Shown here: one piece after another, positions 1 to 6,617 of the stretch
How the letters are laid out: every line of letters begins with the position of its first letter
Position numbering within the stretch: the first letter of the stretch is position 1
Assembly: GCA_937966095.1 (NCBI GenBank)
Contig: CALCKF010000044.1
Coordinates: 1-7,227, forward strand
From: an uncultured Eubacterium sp.
GTDB lineage: Bacteria > Bacillota > Clostridia > Peptostreptococcales > Anaerovoracaceae
Direction: 5' to 3'
DNA length: 7,227 nt
Translations under genes and position numbers: made by a program
The notes under the pieces: model-generated
Database searches by the model: none
The model's input: the letters and a program-made list of their open reading frames with translations, nothing else
What the model was told of the DNA's origin: nothing

Positions 1-38
1 CGAGCATGTGGCTCGTCGGCGGGGGCATCGTCGTGGAG
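1..38. other. Anomalous GC-rich end segment, probable junction or assembly artefact
   Basis: These 38 bases are about 71% G+C in a window that is otherwise near 40%. Read in the glycerate kinase frame they encode LHDDAPADEPHA, which does not fit the conserved continuation of the family after GAGAAGG. The outermost 15 bases form a perfect 5-bp hairpin (CGAGC, loop ATGTG, GCTCG). A low-quality or chimeric contig end is the simplest reading; a real rearrangement breakpoint is possible. Confidence 0.55.
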
Positions 39-794
39 TATCCCACCTGCAGCTCCTGCACCTGTGGCATTCAGGATATCTTTTCCCAGGCAATCTCTGA
101 CAACATCTGCAAAATGTCTGAGGTTATCATCCAATGTCCTGACTGCTTCCTCGTCAGCTCCCTTTTGAGGTCCGAAAACAAAGCTTGCCCCGTTCTCTCC
201 GCACAGAGGATTTTTAACATCACATGCTATCATAAAATCCGACTCGAATATTCGCTGATCAACATTATCTGTCGTTATCCTGTACAGTTTACCCAGAGCG
301 CCGCCGCCATAAGCTATATCCATCCCGTCTTTATCAAGCAGTCTGTATCCGAGCGCAGCAGCCATCCCTGCACCGCCATCATTTGTAGCGCTGCCTCCCA
401 GTCCCACGATAAAAGTCCTGCAGCCTTTATCAAGAGCATCCTTTATCAGCTCTCCAAATCCATATGTTGTTGCCTTCAACGGATTAAGCTGATCACGTCT
501 GATCAATGTTATCCCTGAAGACTCCGCAACTTCCACCACACAGATATCATCGTTTATTATGCCGTATTTAGCAGTAACAGGCTCACCCATGGGTCCGGTT
601 ACCTTAAGATATTGTTTTTTCCCGTTGAATACATCTATAAGATTATCTGTAGTGCCTTCTCCACCATCTGCCATCGGAGCAGATTCAACAATGGTATCGG
701 AATCGACATCCAGTATCCCTTTTTTCATCGCCCTCGCAACTTCTACAGCCGTAAGACTTCCTTTGAATGAATCCGGCGCAAGTATCACTTTCAT
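1..794 (-). CDS. Glycerate 2-kinase (GarK/GlxK family), 3' end missing
   Basis: This enzyme phosphorylates D-glycerate with ATP to 2-phosphoglycerate, feeding lower glycolysis from the cytosol. The 264 visible residues match the family almost throughout: the N-terminal VILAPDSFKGSL (residues 3-14), PMADGGEGT (40-48), VTGPMGEPV (65-73), the glycine-rich GLGGSATNDGGAGM (131-144), CDVKNPLCGENGAS (191-204), FGPQKGA (207-213) and GAGAAGG (245-251). The usual length is about 375-380 residues, so roughly the last third is absent. The ATG at 794 has AAGGAG upstream with an 8-base gap. The gene lies 88 bases after the small membrane-protein gene and is probably the last known member of the operon. The last 12 readable residues (253-264, bases 1-38) do not resemble the family, where GAGAAGG should be followed by a Gly/Ala/Leu-rich helix, so the reading left of base 39 is doubtful. 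The family call is very safe; which paralogue (garK or glxK type) is not decided. Confidence 0.95.
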   Translation of the reverse strand, partial: MKVILAPDSFKGSLTAVEVARAMKKGILDVDSDTIVESAPMADGGEGTTDNLIDVFNGKKQYLKVTGPMGEPVTAKYGIINDDICVVEVAESSGITLIRRDQLNPLKATTYGFGELIKDALDKGCRTFIVGLGGSATNDGGAGMAAALGYRLLDKDGMDIAYGGGALGKLYRITTDNVDQRIFESDFMIACDVKNPLCGENGASFVFGPQKGADEEAVRTLDDNLRHFADVVRDCLGKDILNATGAGAAGGILHDDAPADEPHA

Positions 795-825
795 ATATAA
801 CTCTCCTTATGTACCCGTAAACTAC

Positions 826-875
826 TATCGCAACCGCTCCACCCATAAAAGCCAAGAGTGATCACGGTTGCGATA
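826..875. repeat. Perfect 11-bp inverted repeat before glycerate kinase
   Basis: TATCGCAACCG at 826-836 is repeated in inverse as CGGTTGCGATA at 865-875, with 28 bases between. An 8-bp palindrome, GTGATCAC (858-865), touches the right arm. The repeat fills the 88-base gap between the small membrane-protein gene and glycerate kinase. On the minus strand no T-run follows the stem, so it is not a standard intrinsic terminator. It could be a regulator site, an mRNA processing or stabilising structure, or a partial attenuator setting glycerate kinase expression apart from the upstream genes. The role is unknown; the repeat itself is certain. Confidence 0.75.
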
Positions 876-882
876 AATACTG

Positions 883-1122
883 TTAATTGTTTTCTTCTAT
901 TTCATCATCATGCTTGAATACACCTTTTGCGACTTCTATCAGATAGAATATGAAGCAAAGAGGGCCATATATAAGGGCACCTATTCCCAGGATCAGCGGG
1001 AGAGCATTATCTGACTGGATATATATAAGCCATCCGGAAAACAGTGTGAAAATCACCGTAACTATTGCAGATATATTTCCTACCTTGTTCTTCGTTGCAA
1101 CACTCATTCTTTCTTTACTCAT
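883..1122 (-). CDS. Small two-helix membrane protein, possible symporter accessory subunit
   Basis: This is a 79-residue protein of unrecognised family. It has a short basic N-terminus (residues 1-14), a hydrophobic helix at about 17-35, a second at about 41-66, and an acidic tail ending DDEIEENN. The ATG at 1122 lies 12 bases after the symporter stop codon. Its ribosome binding site (AAGGGGGTGA, 4 bases before the ATG) overlaps that stop, so translation is probably coupled to the symporter. Some sodium:solute symporters are encoded beside small two-helix partner proteins (YhdT next to PanF is the known example), and the position and topology here suggest a similar role. That is inference; I see no motif that proves it. 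It is a real gene on the strength of its ribosome binding site, spacing and hydrophobic pattern. Confidence 0.8.
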   Translation of the reverse strand: MSKERMSVATKNKVGNISAIVTVIFTLFSGWLIYIQSDNALPLILGIGALIYGPLCFIFYLIEVAKGVFKHDDEIEENN

Positions 1123-1134
1123 GTTTTCACCCCC

Positions 1135-2592
1135 TTATTGCTCATCATCCAACGCTTTTATGCGGTTAGCATATCGATTGTATGTCAGATTGCAGACAAC
1201 AAGATATACTACTGTATTAAATGCAAAGCATATCAGACTTGACGGTATATCCATAGGACATCCAAGGCCGAATTCCCATACAAGATACATTATTATGGTC
1301 AATGTCAAACTCCAGAAACCTCCTGCAGGAGTCCTCCTCTTGTAGTAAAGGCCAAACAACATAGGAACTATGAATGCTGCTGTCTGGAATCCTCCTACAT
1401 AATACCATGCCTTCTGTATACCGTCCTCCCAGAAATATGTAAAGAAAATAACTATTACTCCAAGAGCCCATATAGAAAGTCTTGTTCCCAGCAGATCACC
1501 CTTGTCGGTCATCTTCTTGTTTATGAATCCTTTGACTATATCATGTGATACGACTGCTCCGCATACAAGATAATCCGCACTTACTGTAGACATTACAGCA
1601 GCAAGCAGTGAAGCCACATACAATCCTCTGAGTCCGATTGGCAGCGTAGAGAATATTATGGCCCAGAATGCCTGTGACGGTGACTCTGCGGCAAGCTCCG
1701 GAAATCTTACCAATGCAGCCAGTCCCGCAAATACGCTTATAGACATGAAAAACTGTCCAAACAGCACGATAAACGTGTATGCCACCTTTATGTCGGCAGC
1801 TTCCCGTGCAGAACCGAACCTCTGATATGACTGTGCATTTGCATACAGCGCAGCAGCACTTACAAGCCAGCCTGCAACCTCCATAGGACCATTCCCGCCG
1901 AAAACAGTTACAAGATCAGGGTTTATCGCCTCTGCCTGGTCAAATATAGGTCCGAAGCCTCCAAAATATTTATAAAGTCCCAACGTCAATATACCGGCGG
2001 ATACAGTCATTATTACAAACTGTATCATGTCTGTAAGTGCAAGTCCCCACATTCCTGATAACGAAGTATATATTATACACACTATACCGAGTCCTATGAA
2101 GCATATCCACATATTAAGACCCGTAACATATGAGATGACCTGTCCACCTGCCGTCAGCAGCGCTGAATCATAGAAAATCTGCGGCATCATTCCCAGAGCA
2201 ACAACGAGCTTTGTCTTGTTATCATAAAGATAAACCATAAGGTCAGGCAATGTAACCACCCAGTCAGGGAATTTTTCTCTTACCCTAGGGCCTATCCATA
2301 ATGCAAGCGGGAGCTTTATAAGTGTTGTAGGTATCAGATAGAAAAACAGGATACAAACACCCATGGTTGTGCCGCATTCTGCTGCTCCTACGATCGACCA
2401 TGAATCCTCCCAGCTGGCAGCTCCTACACCGATCAGAATAGGTATGGTAAGTCGTCTGCCAGCGATGAAAAAGTTCTTCATGCTCGTACTTGCCTTCTTT
2501 CTCATAAAAATACCAACGGCAAGAATCCCTACAAAATATAGTATTATCAATGCTGAGTCCAAAGGGGACCATAAGCTTGGAATGTCGATCAT
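1135..2592 (-). CDS. Sodium:solute symporter (SSS family)
   Basis: A 485-residue inner-membrane transporter that should couple Na+ (or H+) influx to uptake of a small organic solute. The length and about 13 hydrophobic helices are usual for the family. Visible signatures are FFIAGRRL after the first helix (41-48), the family signature SGMWGLALTDMIQ (179-191), QSYQRFGSAREAADIK (254-269) and GLYVASLLAAVMSTVSAD (323-340). Ser335-Thr336 lie where PutP of E. coli has its Na+-binding Ser340-Thr341. The substrate cannot be deduced: the family carries proline, pantothenate, sugars, carboxylates and more. The start at 2592 follows AGGAGG with an 8-base gap. It lies 33 bases after the 218-residue protein gene and 12 bases before the two-helix protein gene, so it is in mid-operon. 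The hydrolase upstream and glycerate kinase downstream suggest an imported compound that is cleaved and yields glycerate; that is inference. Confidence 0.95.
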   Translation of the reverse strand: MIDIPSLWSPLDSALIILYFVGILAVGIFMRKKASTSMKNFFIAGRRLTIPILIGVGAASWEDSWSIVGAAECGTTMGVCILFFYLIPTTLIKLPLALWIGPRVREKFPDWVVTLPDLMVYLYDNKTKLVVALGMMPQIFYDSALLTAGGQVISYVTGLNMWICFIGLGIVCIIYTSLSGMWGLALTDMIQFVIMTVSAGILTLGLYKYFGGFGPIFDQAEAINPDLVTVFGGNGPMEVAGWLVSAAALYANAQSYQRFGSAREAADIKVAYTFIVLFGQFFMSISVFAGLAALVRFPELAAESPSQAFWAIIFSTLPIGLRGLYVASLLAAVMSTVSADYLVCGAVVSHDIVKGFINKKMTDKGDLLGTRLSIWALGVIVIFFTYFWEDGIQKAWYYVGGFQTAAFIVPMLFGLYYKRRTPAGGFWSLTLTIIMYLVWEFGLGCPMDIPSSLICFAFNTVVYLVVCNLTYNRYANRIKALDDEQ

Positions 2593-2625
2593 ATTCCACG
2601 CCTCCTTTTCTTAATTCTAGTAAAA

Positions 2626-3282
2626 TCAATGTGTGATGCGGTACTTCATTCCTAATATGTGCTCACTTTTAACAGCATAGGAATCAAGATATGCAAATCT
2701 TATGTTTCTGTTTTTTTCCTTAAAAAACACTTCAAGCATTACTGCCGGTCTGTAGAATTCAAAATGTTTTATACATTTCACTTTTGCTTTTCGGGCGAAG
2801 GTCTTATACATTATCTGTCTCTGTATATAATCTTCTACGATATCAAACATCTTTTCCTTATCCCTGTCAACTTTTATTATCATCCGTTCTCCCGCGGAAG
2901 TATCTTTTTTTTCAACCGGCAAAGGGCCTTCTTCTATTTCATCGTATTGTATACAATGCTTCTCATTCATATCATATATAATATGAACCTTGCCCGAACG
3001 TCTCGTATTTAGCTTACCGCCTCCTTTTCCGATTTCATAGCTGTAAACAAAATAGGAATATGGAACCCATACGTCTGTCATAGAGCCTACCTTTATTTTA
3101 TTGATAGGTCTTCCGAAAAAACTCCCCTGAATATTTTTCAATTTTGCATCTATAGCTTCCTGCCTGTCCATTTTTACCGGCATAAAATATGCCATGCTGT
3201 TTTTGTCCGGTTTATCTTTGGCCTTCTTCGGCTCTGACAGTTCCTCATTTTGTTCTTTCATGTAATCTTCTAATTTTTTCAT
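2626..3282 (-). CDS. Protein of unknown function, 218 residues
   Basis: I do not recognise this protein. It has no signal peptide and no membrane helix, so it is probably cytosolic. Residues 1-28 are highly charged (Lys/Glu/Asp/Pro) and look disordered. The body holds two segments rich in aromatic residues and beta-prone: VWVPYSYFVYSYEIG (71-85) and HFEFYRPAVMLEVFFK (173-188). Between them come charged stretches with KVHIIYD (98-104) and a likely helix EKMFDIVEDYIQRQIM (143-158). Cysteines occur only at 110 and 170, so a metal cluster is unlikely. The ATG at 3282 has GGGGG about 7 bases upstream; an ATG four bases further up is out of frame. The gene is packed between the C69 hydrolase (28 bases) and the symporter (33 bases), which argues for a role in the same pathway, for example as a binding, regulatory or scaffold protein. 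No function is claimed. Confidence 0.85.
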   Translation of the reverse strand: MKKLEDYMKEQNEELSEPKKAKDKPDKNSMAYFMPVKMDRQEAIDAKLKNIQGSFFGRPINKIKVGSMTDVWVPYSYFVYSYEIGKGGGKLNTRRSGKVHIIYDMNEKHCIQYDEIEEGPLPVEKKDTSAGERMIIKVDRDKEKMFDIVEDYIQRQIMYKTFARKAKVKCIKHFEFYRPAVMLEVFFKEKNRNIRFAYLDSYAVKSEHILGMKYRITH

Positions 3283-3310
3283 ACATGTACCCCCGCAAAA
3301 TGCGTTTTTA

Positions 3311-4705
3311 TCACTTTATTATGCCTTTATCATAATCCATCCCGCACTCATCTGATGCTTCAGTAAAGTATCTGAGAAGCATCCTGTCTATATCTTTTGT
3401 GACAAGTTTTGATTTTATTTCTGCAATAAGCTCCAATGCTTTATCAGAGCTCCTCTTTGATGCTTCTGCAGAAAATTCCCTGAGGATGTTCACATCTCCA
3501 TTATATGTCGATTCTACATATTCGGCCTTCTGTATGAACTCGTCCTCCATCCTGCTGAATTCTTCCTTTACTTTAGGTGCGAATTTTTCATAATTCAGCG
3601 CTATATATCTCTCAAGCTCAATGAACTGCCACCACTGATCCTCCTGTCTGTAAAGAGCGTGGGCATGCTGCAGATCATCAGGAATAAAATCTATATTGTA
3701 ATACGGCCTGAATATTGAACAGCACGGTGGTGCCATGCTTCCCCAGTAAGTATATCTCAATTCCTTCGGAGCATCCTTTTTAAGCACTGTTACTGTGCTG
3801 GCCGCTGTCGCGCATCCATCACCAACACCTCCCGGATGACTGCATATAGTACATACTTTATTGGCAGCCGGACTGTATATGGACTGAAGTTCCGGAACAT
3901 CCTCATAATGATCCCTCAGGATGTTCATAACTTCCTTCACATCAAATTTTTCACCGGCATCCACCTTCTTTGAAAGCAGATGTCCCAGTCTCGCATATCT
4001 TACGAACCCTTCCGATTCATCATAAAAAAGCTCATCTACAGTCCATGCTTTTGCGGCATTGAACGGAACTTCAGGATGCCAGAATCCCTTGCTGCATGCT
4101 TCCTCAACGGTGCCGTCAGCTATCAGATCATAATCATCCTGTATACTGTAGCAGTTGCCAAGATATCCGTATCTGTCAACCTTTTTAGCTACCCATTTTC
4201 TCTGATGTGATTCAAACATATATGATTCATTAGGATCTGAAATTATAAAATTACTGTTGAATGGAGCTATCCTGTGTCCAGGTGCACCTCCTGTACCTAT
4301 TTCAGACAGAAGTCCGTCTATAACTTCTATTGCTTCTCTGGCTGTCTTCGCCCTTTCCAGAGCAAGTCTAAGGATATCCATCCCGATGAGGCCCCACCTT
4401 CTCTCAGGTGTCTCTCTTCCTGAAACCTGTTCATTTCCTATCACAAGGCCATGCTCGTTGACACCATGTTCAAACCCCCAGAAAAAATGAGGCTTTGAAC
4501 CTATGCAGGCATATGTATGCTCTACCTGCGGTATTTTTATAAATGAACATTCTGTATATGAGCCTTTTGCATGATCAGCTGCCGGATAGTAGATCAGAGG
4601 CTGAGCTTCATTAAAAGGCCTGTCACTGTTTTTAGCATAAATAAGATTTCCCGATTTTGTCTCAGAACCCATGATGACAAAGGAGGAACAAGATCTCGCT
4701 GCCAT
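3311..4705 (-). CDS. Secernin-like peptidase family C69 hydrolase
   Basis: A 464-residue Ntn-type hydrolase expected to cleave an amide (peptide-like) bond in a small molecule. It matches secernins along its length: CSSFVIMG (6-13), KNSDRP (25-30), AADH (42-45), the WGFEHGVNEHGLVIGNE block (76-92), GMDILRLALERAKTAREA (108-125), ICSHPGGVGDGCATAAST (287-304) and WGSMAPPCCSIFRPYY (321-336). Cys6 is the expected nucleophile. In the C69 family a short propeptide is removed so that this Cys becomes the N-terminus, which here would release MAARS. There is no signal peptide, so it acts in the cytosol. The start at 4705 is set by AAAGGAG about 6 bases upstream, and choosing it places Cys6 correctly. 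It is the first gene of the operon, read divergently from the CdaR-type regulator. The substrate is unknown: classical C69 enzymes are dipeptidases, but relatives act on other amides, and the glycerate kinase context points away from simple dipeptide use. Confidence 0.92.
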   Translation of the reverse strand: MAARSCSSFVIMGSETKSGNLIYAKNSDRPFNEAQPLIYYPAADHAKGSYTECSFIKIPQVEHTYACIGSKPHFFWGFEHGVNEHGLVIGNEQVSGRETPERRWGLIGMDILRLALERAKTAREAIEVIDGLLSEIGTGGAPGHRIAPFNSNFIISDPNESYMFESHQRKWVAKKVDRYGYLGNCYSIQDDYDLIADGTVEEACSKGFWHPEVPFNAAKAWTVDELFYDESEGFVRYARLGHLLSKKVDAGEKFDVKEVMNILRDHYEDVPELQSIYSPAANKVCTICSHPGGVGDGCATAASTVTVLKKDAPKELRYTYWGSMAPPCCSIFRPYYNIDFIPDDLQHAHALYRQEDQWWQFIELERYIALNYEKFAPKVKEEFSRMEDEFIQKAEYVESTYNGDVNILREFSAEASKRSSDKALELIAEIKSKLVTKDIDRMLLRYFTEASDECGMDYDKGIIK

Positions 4706-4783
4706 AAACTTCTCCTTTCTGACTAATTAAAATCATTTTTTCCAAGTATCCTTTTAAATAAATATATCATAATAATCTTATAA

Positions 4784-4825
4784 ATTATATGTTCACAATA
4801 CCAATTAATTAATGTACAATATGTT
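4784..4825 (-). promoter_or_regulatory. Candidate promoter of the C69 hydrolase operon
   Basis: On the minus strand a perfect TATAAT lies at 4789-4784, which would give a leader of about 70 bases before the ATG at 4705. No good -35 hexamer sits 17 bases upstream: TTAATT is the best there. The promoter may therefore be weak and depend on an activator, in line with CdaR proteins acting as activators. In this AT-rich stretch other TATAAT-like strings could serve, so the exact placement is uncertain. Confidence 0.35.
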
Positions 4826-4830
4826 ATACA
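4813..4830. promoter_or_regulatory. Imperfect dyad, candidate operator of the CdaR-type regulator
   Basis: TGTACAATATGTTATACA has two 9-base halves that match as inverted repeats in 7 of 9 positions, with outer TGTA and TACA. The sequence ACAATAT also occurs directly repeated at 4816-4822 and 4833-4839, a 17-base step. The dyad lies between the two divergent genes and just upstream of the regulator's -10 box, a fitting place for a site controlling one or both transcripts. Chance dyads are common in AT-rich DNA, so this is a candidate only. Confidence 0.35.
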
Positions 4831-4842
4831 AGACAATATAAT
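4813..4842 (+). promoter_or_regulatory. Candidate promoter of the CdaR-type regulator gene
   Basis: A perfect TATAAT lies at 4837-4842 with a weak -35 candidate TGTACA (4813-4818, 18-base spacer). Transcription would begin near 4849, giving a leader of about 29 bases that contains AAAGGA (4863-4868), 9 bases before the ATG at 4878. The candidate dyad covers the -35 and spacer, so autoregulation is possible. Confidence 0.45.
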
Positions 4843-4877
4843 TATCAAACTGTCATTAAAAGAAAGGACAACAGGAA

Positions 4878-6026
4878 ATGCACCTGACATATCAGATCGC
4901 AAAAAAAATACTGGATGAAATATGCACCGTCATCGAGGAAGATATAAATATAATGAATGAGACCGGTCTTATATTGGCAAGCACCGACAAAGACCGTATC
5001 AGCACTATCCACGAAGGCGCACGACTCCTGATAAACGATAATATGGAACAGCTTGTCGTTACCAGTGATGATCAGTATAAAGGATGTAAAAAAGGGACAA
5101 ATCTGCCGATTCATCTCAATTCAGAAATCGTGGGTGTGATAGGTATTACCGGTGATCCCGATCAGACGATGAAATATGGTCTTATACTGAAAAAAATGAC
5201 AGAAATGATCTTGTACGAATCCTTCAAAAGGTCTGAACAGTTTGGCAGTGAACAGGAAAAGAACATGCTTATAAACGATCTTGTACATGGCAACTTCAAA
5301 AATCTCCAATATGATCTTGAAGACAGGATGAAACGCAGTGGTATCAGCATATCAGGCAAATTTACGGTAGCCATAATAAAAAACACTGCAATGCCGGATA
5401 TATTTTCAGCAGAGGAATCTTCAAGAATCATCTTGAGCCGTGTCACACGAGAGATCATAAATGAAATATCATCAAGCAATGTGCATATCATGTATAACGG
5501 CAGCGTTTTCATAATCATCGCATGTACTGATTATATGACATTATATAAAACAATCGAAAACGCATCTGCCAAGCTGAACAAAAATCCCCGTATATCGATT
5601 TTCTGCACGATAGGAAACGACTACGAGGATTATATGAATATTTACCGGTCATATAATGAGGCCAGCAACATTCTATCTTATTTTGAATGCAAGCCTGATG
5701 AGACCGGTCTATATCTTTTTAACAATATAATGCTGGATTACGTCATAGAGCAGCTTCCTAAAATGCACAGAGAGAATCTGAAAAAAACGGTTTTTGAAAA
5801 GTGTCGGGAAGATGAGATACCTGAACTATGCGATTTTATCATCTCATTTTTCAACGCCGACGGTTCTTTGACTGCATTATCCGAAAAATATTTTGCTCAT
5901 AAGAACACTATACAGTATAAAATACAGAAAATAATGCGTAAAACAGGATATGATCTCAGAAAAAACTACGATCTGTTCATTCTCTATATTGCAGCTGTCT
6001 GTGTCCAGCATGTCCTGAATAAATAG
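4878..6026 (+). CDS. CdaR/PucR-type sugar-diacid/glycerate-responsive transcription regulator
   Basis: A 382-residue cytosolic regulator with the CdaR layout and nearly the same length as E. coli CdaR (about 385). Residues 3-116 are the putative sugar-diacid recognition domain: the segment from EDINIMNETG (21-30) through STDKDRISTIHEGA (35-48) to LPIHLNSEIVGVIGITGDP (76-94) parallels CdaR closely. A middle region (about 135-270) matches the degenerate GGDEF-like part of the PucR family, including IYRSYNEASNIL (255-266). The C-terminal PucR helix-turn-helix spans about 318-375, with LSEKYFAHKNTIQYKIQKIMRKTG (334-357). In E. coli, CdaR activates glucarate, galactarate and glycerate genes including glycerate kinase. 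Here it is read divergently from an operon that apparently ends in glycerate kinase, so it is probably the local activator, with glycerate or a related acid as effector; that is inference. Its stop lies 12 bases from that of the convergent iron-sulfur gene. Confidence 0.93.
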   Translation: MHLTYQIAKKILDEICTVIEEDINIMNETGLILASTDKDRISTIHEGARLLINDNMEQLVVTSDDQYKGCKKGTNLPIHLNSEIVGVIGITGDPDQTMKYGLILKKMTEMILYESFKRSEQFGSEQEKNMLINDLVHGNFKNLQYDLEDRMKRSGISISGKFTVAIIKNTAMPDIFSAEESSRIILSRVTREIINEISSSNVHIMYNGSVFIIIACTDYMTLYKTIENASAKLNKNPRISIFCTIGNDYEDYMNIYRSYNEASNILSYFECKPDETGLYLFNNIMLDYVIEQLPKMHRENLKKTVFEKCREDEIPELCDFIISFFNADGSLTALSEKYFAHKNTIQYKIQKIMRKTGYDLRKNYDLFILYIAAVCVQHVLNK

Positions 6027-6038
6027 GTGCCATGAAAT

Positions 6039-6617
6039 TTATAGGCCTCCTTTTGCTTTGCATATAAGCTGCGTCATAGTTCCCATAGGGCAGTATACAC
6101 ACCAGCTTCGAGGCTTGAAAATCACCATTGTCAGCATTCCCAGTATAGTCGATGTCACCATTATACCGTAAAATCCAAAGGCAAACTGAGCTACTCCCTG
6201 ATGAAAAAGTGTACCGTGATATGCCCAGTGCCATGGCACTTTAAAGCTCCACATAAGAGTGACTGCCTGAGACAGGCTCTTCCCTCCGGAAAATACCAGG
6301 AAAGTATTCCATATCATAATAGCGAACATGGCCATGAAAAACACGAGAAATATATACCTGAACCATTTGGATACCATCCACTTAGGCATATCTTTACGCA
6401 CAGACAATCCGAGCCTTCCCCCCAGTATTCCGAAAAGCTGCCCGCGGCCGCAATAACTGTTGCAGTAGCCTTTTGTGCCTGCAGCCACAGATATGATAAG
6501 CGGTATAAAAAAACATAAGAGTCCCGCCCACGCAAACATTATATTAAAAAATCCCATTATAAGATATACAAGTGATGCGATCCACATATAATCATACCAT
6601 TTACGTTTTTTATTCAT
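6039..6617 (-). CDS. Membrane 4Fe-4S-type protein (NapH-like), 192 residues
   Basis: A polytopic membrane protein likely to pass electrons between the membrane and the ferredoxin encoded just before it. From MNKKRKWYDY, hydrophobic helices lie at about 11-30, 32-47, 85-108 and 142-165. Two cysteine motifs lie at membrane edges: C52-N-S-Y-C56-G after helix 2 and C173-V-Y-C176-P after helix 4, with Cys186 further on. The paired motifs resemble the Fer4_5 domain of NapH-like proteins, though only the second has the usual CP ending. Between helices 3 and 4 a loop carries His130, His134 and His139. The start at 6617 is preferred over the longer open frame to 6692, because it overlaps the ferredoxin stop as ATGA, is preceded by GGAGG, and the longer form would add a Cys/Arg-rich stretch that is ferredoxin coding sequence read out of frame. 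The specific role is unknown. Confidence 0.82.
   Translation of the reverse strand: MNKKRKWYDYMWIASLVYLIMGFFNIMFAWAGLLCFFIPLIISVAAGTKGYCNSYCGRGQLFGILGGRLGLSVRKDMPKWMVSKWFRYIFLVFFMAMFAIMIWNTFLVFSGGKSLSQAVTLMWSFKVPWHWAYHGTLFHQGVAQFAFGFYGIMVTSTILGMLTMVIFKPRSWCVYCPMGTMTQLICKAKGGL

Noticed and set aside
6..861. Two plus-strand open frames (6-518 and 559-861) opposite glycerate kinase
   Set aside because: They are antisense to a well-conserved kinase reading frame and their translations resemble no protein.
3294..3304. Small hairpin CGCA-AAA-TGCG between the hydrolase and the 218-residue gene
   Set aside because: A 4-bp stem is too short to act as a terminator in either direction and is expected by chance.
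4662..4736. 24-codon minus-strand leader frame overlapping the start of the C69 gene
   Set aside because: It has only a weak, distant AAGGA upstream, is out of frame with the hydrolase and shows no attenuator-like features.
6027..6038. Possible bidirectional terminator between the convergent regulator and membrane iron-sulfur genes
   Set aside because: The 12-base gap holds no hairpin or T-run, and none stood out in the adjoining gene ends.
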